Shown piece after piece: positions 5,281 to 8,345 of a DNA stretch of 8,345 nucleotides. The notes under the pieces were generated by a model. It was not told where the DNA came from. It did no database searches and saw only the letters and a program-made list of their open reading frames with translations. Position numbers and translations under genes: made by a program. Numbering within the stretch: position 1 is the first letter of the stretch; the number at the start of each line of letters is the position of its first letter. The DNA comes from an uncultured Eubacterium sp. (GTDB lineage Bacteria > Bacillota > Clostridia > Lachnospirales > Lachnospiraceae), in contig CAJOPM010000094.1 of assembly GCA_905236225.1 (NCBI GenBank), forward strand, positions 1 through 8,345. Reading direction: 5' to 3'.

Positions 5281-6915
5281 ATGGCTATTCGTATGTCAGG
5301 TATGATATCAGGGCTCGATACAGATGCAATCGTATCCGAACTTGTTAAAGCATACTCAACAAAAGTAGAAACTTACGAAAAAGCTCAGACAAAGCTTTCC
5401 TGGAAGCAGGATGCATGGAAATCGTTGAATAGCGAAGTATACAGCTTATACAAAACTGTAGGTAATATGAGATATTCATCGGCTTATAGTTTGAAGACAG
5501 CATCTGTTTCCGATTCAACCAAGGCAACGGTTTCGGCTTCGTCTGAGGCAGTTAACGGTACGCAGAAACTCAAGATTAATGAGCTTGCTCAGTCTGCTTA
5601 CCTTACAGGCGATGAGATTTCGTCTTCATCCATTACTACAAGCACTACGCTTGCAGAACTTGGATATTCAGGAAGCGAGAATATAGAGTTTACGGTAGGA
5701 ACCGGAGACGATGCAAAGACAACATCTATAGCAATAGATGAAAACACAAAGATTTCTGATGTATTAAACCAGCTCAAATCAGCCGGAGTTAACGCATCAT
5801 TTGATACCACGTACAACCGTTTTTATGTCAGCGCTAAGACATCAGGTGCAGACAGCAGCTTCTCATTTTCAACGGATTATTCAGGAGAAGGAACATCGGC
5901 GCTATCAACGCTCGGATTGGCTTCTACCGACAACTACATCGAAGGTAAGGATGCCGAGATAGAGCTTAACGGTGTTACATATACAGGCAATTCTAACAGC
6001 TTTACAATTAACGGACTTACTATTAATGCCCAGGCTGTTACGACCGATCCTATTACAATAACTACTGCGACAGATTCACAGGGATTATACGACAAGATTA
6101 AATCATTCCTTAATGACTATAATGATCTTATCAATGAGATGACATCACTTTATAATGCCGACTCAGCAAAAGGCTATGAGCCTCTCACGGATGATGAGAA
6201 GGATGCGATGTCAGAAACTGAGATAGAAAAATGGGAAACCAAGATTAAGGATTCGCTTCTTAGACGTGACAGCACTCTTAATGGCATTATGAGTGTTATG
6301 ATAAATGCAATGTCCGGTTCAGTAACAATGGATACCAACGGAAATGCAGTAACCTATGACTCGGACGCAGGATACTATACATACAAAGGGGCAGCACTTG
6401 TTGATGCTGATGGGAACAATATTACTAATTCTACCCAGCTTAGATCTTTCATTAACAGCTCGGCTAATACCGAGGGTATATCAACATACAGCTTAGGCTC
6501 ATTTGGTATAAAGACGCTTGGTGTATTGAATGCAGCGGATAATGAGCAATACGCTTACCATATAGATGGCGACGAGGATGATTCTGATACATCCGGAAAT
6601 GCAGACAAGCTTTTGACGGCTATCAATCAGAATCCCGAAGTAGTAGAGGCATTCTTTAAGAATTTATCATCGAATTTGTACTCAGCAATAGACGCTAAAA
6701 TGAAGTCTACAACGCTTAGCAGTGCATATACTATATATAATGATAAAGAAATGTCTCAAGAATACAGCGATTATACCGATACAATAAGTGACTGGGAAGA
6801 TAAGCTGCAGGATTTGGAAGATTATTACTACGACAAATTCTCAGCAATGGAGACAGCGCTTGCAGAGCTTCAGTCAAATACATCAGCGCTTTCGACACTT
6901 CTTGGAACCGGTTGA
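5281..6915 (+). CDS. fliD: Flagellar filament cap protein FliD (hook-associated protein 2), 544 aa
   Basis: The ATG has AGGAGG at 5269-5274. FliD N-terminus: IRMSGMISGLDTDAIVSELV at residues 3-22, then a helix with QTKLSWKQDAWKSLNSEVYSLY. The middle carries two beta-rich domains ending in the FliD core SFLNDYNDLINEMTSLY near residues 277-293. The Firmicutes FliD stretch PLTDDEKDAMSETEIEKWE sits at residues 301-319, followed by SLLRRD at 325-330. The C-terminal helices (NPEVVEAFFKN, then YYYDKFSAMETALAELQSNTSALSTLL) close the D0/D1 core. FliD is secreted and forms the cap at the filament tip that folds flagellin subunits into place. The length is somewhat above the 470-500 of Escherichia and Bacillus. 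The gene is flanked by flaG and the flagellin chaperone fliS, the usual neighbourhood. Confidence 0.96.
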   Translation: MAIRMSGMISGLDTDAIVSELVKAYSTKVETYEKAQTKLSWKQDAWKSLNSEVYSLYKTVGNMRYSSAYSLKTASVSDSTKATVSASSEAVNGTQKLKINELAQSAYLTGDEISSSSITTSTTLAELGYSGSENIEFTVGTGDDAKTTSIAIDENTKISDVLNQLKSAGVNASFDTTYNRFYVSAKTSGADSSFSFSTDYSGEGTSALSTLGLASTDNYIEGKDAEIELNGVTYTGNSNSFTINGLTINAQAVTTDPITITTATDSQGLYDKIKSFLNDYNDLINEMTSLYNADSAKGYEPLTDDEKDAMSETEIEKWETKIKDSLLRRDSTLNGIMSVMINAMSGSVTMDTNGNAVTYDSDAGYYTYKGAALVDADGNNITNSTQLRSFINSSANTEGISTYSLGSFGIKTLGVLNAADNEQYAYHIDGDEDDSDTSGNADKLLTAINQNPEVVEAFFKNLSSNLYSAIDAKMKSTTLSSAYTIYNDKEMSQEYSDYTDTISDWEDKLQDLEDYYYDKFSAMETALAELQSNTSALSTLLGTG

Positions 6916-6969
6916 TGATAGTTAAATGTTAAAGATGACGGATAGGGCATTTAATAGGAGGTAAAGATT

Positions 6970-7398
6970 ATGACTATGAATAGAGGATATGCGGCATATG
7001 CAAACAATAGAGTGAATACAGCATCACCTGCAGAACTGACGCTTATGCTTTATGAAGGAGCCATTAAGTTTTGCAATCTTGCTATAGCCGGAGTAGAGGC
7101 TGGGGATGTAATGAAGGCTCACACCAATATTCGCAAGGTAGAAAATATAATATCAGAGTTCCAGGCAACTTTAAATTATAAATACCCGGTTGCTAATGAT
7201 TTTAATAATGTTTATACTTATATCAAGCAGCGACTCACAGACGCGAACATGTCGAAGGATAAAGAAATTCTTGAGGAAGTATTGGAACATCTTCGCGGTA
7301 TGAGAGATACGTGGAAAGAGGTTATGAGACTGAACAGGGCCGGAAGTGCTCAGAATAATCAAGCCACACAGGCAAGAGCGCAGGTGTCAGTTTCCTAA
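6970..7398 (+). CDS. fliS: FliS, flagellin export chaperone, 142 aa
   Basis: The start ATG has AGGAGGT at 6956-6962, 54 nt after the fliD stop. The family signature is near the N-terminus: GYAAYANNRVNTASPAELTL, then MLYEGAIKFCNLAI (about residues 6-39). Helices follow with KAHTNIRKVENIISEFQATLNY, NVYTYIKQRL and LEHLRGMRDTWKEVM, the four-helix FliS bundle. The last ~20 residues are Gln/Ala rich and probably flexible. FliS is cytoplasmic; it binds the C-terminal helices of flagellin, prevents early polymerisation and delivers it to the export gate; in Bacillus it also takes part in the FliW-CsrA-flagellin circuit. Strong hairpin at 7423-7456 follows. A second in-frame ATG at 6976 would remove only two residues. 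Confidence 0.96.
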   Translation: MTMNRGYAAYANNRVNTASPAELTLMLYEGAIKFCNLAIAGVEAGDVMKAHTNIRKVENIISEFQATLNYKYPVANDFNNVYTYIKQRLTDANMSKDKEILEEVLEHLRGMRDTWKEVMRLNRAGSAQNNQATQARAQVSVS

Positions 7399-7422
7399 AA
7401 ATAGCAATCGGATTTATACGAT

Positions 7423-7465
7423 ACGCCGAATTCCCTGCTTAAAGGGAATTCGGCGTTTGATATTT
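7423..7465 (+). terminator. Strong intrinsic-terminator-like hairpin after fliS
   Basis: CGCCGAATTCCCT (7424-7436) and AGGGAATTCGGCG (7443-7455) form a perfect 13-bp stem, 14 with A7423-T7456, closed by a 6-nt loop (GCTTAA). TTTGATATTT follows at 7456-7465 and leads straight into the GGAGG of the next gene. It is the strongest hairpin in the window. It should end the flaG-fliD-fliS transcript or strongly reduce expression of the chaperone gene behind it. Confidence 0.78.
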
Positions 7466-7470
7466 GGAGG
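7466..7470 (+). promoter_or_regulatory. Ribosome binding site that fixes the chaperone start at 7476
   Basis: GGAGG sits 5 nt before ATG 7476. An alternative in-frame TTG at 7464 would overlap this site and add only four residues, so it is rejected as a start. Confidence 0.8.
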
Positions 7471-7475
7471 ATAAG

Positions 7476-7952
7476 ATGCAAGAGGATTATATAGAAATAA
7501 TGATACAAAGCCTTATCAAGAAGGAAGAAATATTAGATGCGCTGATTGATCTTAACAAAAGGCAAGAGCAGGACATTAACGATCCTACGCTTAAAGCTGA
7601 TGATTTTAGAGAAGTAGTCAGCAAAAAAGCCGATTTGATAGAGGCCATTAATAAGCTCGACGAAGGCTTTCAGACAGTCTATGACGGCGTCAAATCAGAG
7701 CTTGAGCAAAACCAGTCAAGCCATGAGCAGGAGATTGTCACCATGCAGGATCTTATTAGGCGTATTACGGATAAGAGTAATGAGATACTAGCTCAAGAAA
7801 GGCGCAACAAAAATCTGGCCGAGAGCAAATTCGAGGGAGTGCGAAAGCAGGTCAAAGAGGTTAGAGGCTCACAAAAAGCACTCGGTGAGTATTATCGCAA
7901 TATGATGAAACTCAATTTTGTAGACCCGCAGTTTATGGACAAAAAGAAGTAA
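7476..7952 (+). CDS. FlgN/FliT-like flagellar export chaperone (probable), 158 aa
   Basis: An all-helical, charged, soluble protein with no signal peptide or membrane segment. Helices begin at IEIMIQSLIKKEEILDALIDLNKRQ, continue with SKKADLIEAINKLDEGFQTVYDGVK, and end with a long amphipathic segment (DLIRRITDKSNEILAQERR, then SQKALGEYYRNMM), probably coiled coil. The L..K...L..L..L.k.Q spacing at the start and the KK..LIe.I..Ld element are what FlgN/FliT-type chaperones show, and the place directly after fliS is where Firmicutes carry fliT. Such proteins bind the C-termini of FlgK/FlgL (FlgN) or FliD (FliT) before export. The sequence alone does not tell the two apart, so no symbol is given. 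It lies behind the strong hairpin at 7423-7456, with no clear promoter of its own, and is the last flagellar gene before the tRNA. Confidence 0.65.
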   Translation: MQEDYIEIMIQSLIKKEEILDALIDLNKRQEQDINDPTLKADDFREVVSKKADLIEAINKLDEGFQTVYDGVKSELEQNQSSHEQEIVTMQDLIRRITDKSNEILAQERRNKNLAESKFEGVRKQVKEVRGSQKALGEYYRNMMKLNFVDPQFMDKKK

Positions 7953-7992
7953 AATTAGTAATAGACAAAGAACAATAATTATGATAAAGTGT

Positions 7993-7998
7993 TATAGT
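7993..7998 (+). promoter_or_regulatory. Possible -10 element for tRNA-Pro
   Basis: TATAGT matches 5 of 6 bases of TATAAT and would start transcription near 8005, about 24 nt before the mature tRNA. The best -35 at 18 bp is AGAACA (7969-7974), a 3/6 match. TTGACT at 7998-8003 looks like a -35, but its -10 would abut the tRNA at 8029, which leaves no room for a start upstream of it. Confidence 0.3.
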
Positions 7999-8028
7999 TG
8001 ACTAATCATATTAGCAACATCTTTATAT

Positions 8029-8102
8029 CGGCGCGTGGCTCAGTTTGGTAGAGCGCGGCGTTCGGGACGCCGAGGTCGCAGGTTCGAATCCTGTCGCGCC
8101 GA
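8029..8102 (+). tRNA. tRNA-Pro, anticodon CGG
   Basis: A complete cloverleaf can be drawn. Acceptor CGGCGCG (8029-8035) pairs with CGCGCCG (8095-8101), with discriminator A at 8102. The D stem is GCTC/GAGC (8038-8041, 8051-8054). The anticodon stem is CGGCG/CGCCG (8056-8060, 8068-8072) around loop TTCGGGA, giving anticodon CGG at 8063-8065 and G at position 37, as usual in tRNA-Pro. The T stem is GCAGG/CCTGT (8078-8082, 8090-8094) around loop TTCGAAT. It reads CCG codons. CCA is not encoded; six T follow at once (8103-8108) and may serve as terminator. The CCA would be added by tRNA nucleotidyltransferase. The 3' half is the probable attachment site of the neighbouring integrative element. 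Confidence 0.96.
8078..8102 (+). other. Probable integration (att) site at the tRNA-Pro 3' end
   Basis: Many tyrosine recombinases insert at the T-arm/acceptor end of tRNA genes and restore the tRNA with element-borne sequence. A recombinase gene ends 107 bp away, so the junction is expected in the T-arm to acceptor segment. The second copy would lie outside this window, so the exact core cannot be set here. Confidence 0.5.
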
Positions 8103-8117
8103 TTTTTTATGCCTTAA

Positions 8118-8136
8118 TTCTACCATTTTTCTACCA
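8118..8136. repeat. Direct repeat TTCTACCA, two copies 11 bp apart
   Basis: TTCTACCA occurs at 8118-8125 and 8129-8136, separated by TTT. The 11-bp offset is about one helical turn, so a protein would see both on the same face. It lies between the tRNA 3' end and the recombinase stop, where arm-type or excisionase sites are often found. The repeat is seen directly; its role is inference. Confidence 0.5.
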
Positions 8137-8208
8137 ACTCCGATTTATTATCAAGCTTATTATTTCCAACACAGAAAAGCTCTCTATAAACCTTATTTAA
8201 TTGACATG

Positions 8209-8345
8209 TTACTGATTGGAATAATCCTTAAGAGGAATTATTCCGGTCATTGCCTTAGAGATTTCTCTCTTAGCTTCCTTGTCCTTAACCTTTGCATAAA
8301 TCCTTAATGTTGTATCAATATCTTTGTGTCCGACCCATTTCTGAA
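8209..8345 (-). CDS. int: Tyrosine recombinase / phage-type integrase, C-terminal end, truncated by window edge
   Basis: Read on the minus strand, 44 codons are visible before the TAA at 8211-8209. They begin QKWVGHKDIDTTLRIYAKV, a clear match to the last catalytic box of the tyrosine recombinase family (lGH.....T..iY.h). The His of GHKD (codon 8328-8326) is the conserved late active-site histidine, and the Tyr of RIYAKV (codon 8298-8296) is the nucleophile that forms the 3'-phosphotyrosyl link. A short Lys/Glu-rich tail (KDKEAKREISKAM) and GIIPLKDYSNQ follow. The rest, including the N-terminal arm-binding domain and the first Arg/Lys boxes, is beyond the window. The gene points at tRNA-Pro, 107 bp away, the arrangement of a prophage or integrative conjugative element inserted there. 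An unrelated open frame on the plus strand over this region is not real. Confidence 0.88.
   Translation of the reverse strand, partial: QKWVGHKDIDTTLRIYAKVKDKEAKREISKAMTGIIPLKDYSNQ

Noticed and set aside
6923..6945. Sigma-28 promoter before fliS (TAAA ... ACGGATAG)
   Set aside because: The spacer is only 11 bp and the -10 matches 5 of 8 bases.
7396..7424. Second sigma-28 promoter before the chaperone gene (TAAA ... TACGATAC)
   Set aside because: The spacer is 17 bp, the -10 matches only 5 of 8 bases, and the strong hairpin would follow within a few bases of the start.
8218..8244. GGAATAAT...ATTATTCC hairpin as recombinase terminator
   Set aside because: It lies inside the last codons of the recombinase (GIIPLKDYS) and has no T-run after it on the minus strand.
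8035..8307. Plus-strand open frame of 90 codons over the tRNA
   Set aside because: It begins inside the tRNA acceptor stem, translates the tRNA and then the reverse strand of the recombinase end, has no ribosome site and no family resemblance.

Overview
This window is a late flagellar gene cluster from a low-to-moderate GC Gram-positive anaerobe, most likely a motile Lachnospiraceae (Butyrivibrio, Roseburia or Agathobacter type). Evidence for this is the strong AGGAGG-type ribosome binding sites before nearly every gene, the A+T-rich codon use with many ATA and AGA codons, and the Firmicutes gene order flgK-flgL-fliW-csrA-flaG-fliD-fliS-chaperone. The genus is inference; no species was identified.

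Layout, all flagellar genes on the plus strand: the 3' end of one flgK (1-342), a second complete flgK paralogue (354-2222), flgL (2250-3794), a structured gap with an extended -10 promoter candidate, fliW (3946-4401), csrA (4403-4633), a gap with a near-consensus sigma-28 promoter and a folded leader, flaG (4797-5210), a terminator-like hairpin, fliD (5281-6915), fliS (6970-7398), a strong 13-bp hairpin, and a FlgN/FliT-like chaperone gene (7476-7952). Then come tRNA-Pro(CGG) (8029-8102) and, on the minus strand, the last 44 codons of a tyrosine recombinase (8209-8345). The recombinase marks the probable edge of an integrative element at the tRNA 3' end.

How the genes fit together: FlgK and FlgL make the hook-filament junction, FliD makes the filament cap, FliS is the flagellin export chaperone, and the last chaperone-like protein probably escorts FlgK/FlgL or FliD. 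FliW and CsrA form the partner-switch that couples flagellin level to flagellin translation in Firmicutes. No flagellin gene is in the window.

The proteins are recognisable families. The less expected content is in the spacers: a structured fliW leader with a CsrA-like GGAUG site next to the Shine-Dalgarno, a palindrome over the -35 zone of the fliW promoter candidate, a sigma-28 promoter followed by a folded flaG leader, terminator-like hairpins inside the run of genes, a tandem flgK pair, and the tRNA/integrase junction with a helically phased direct repeat. I found no CRISPR array, defence system or insertion sequence.
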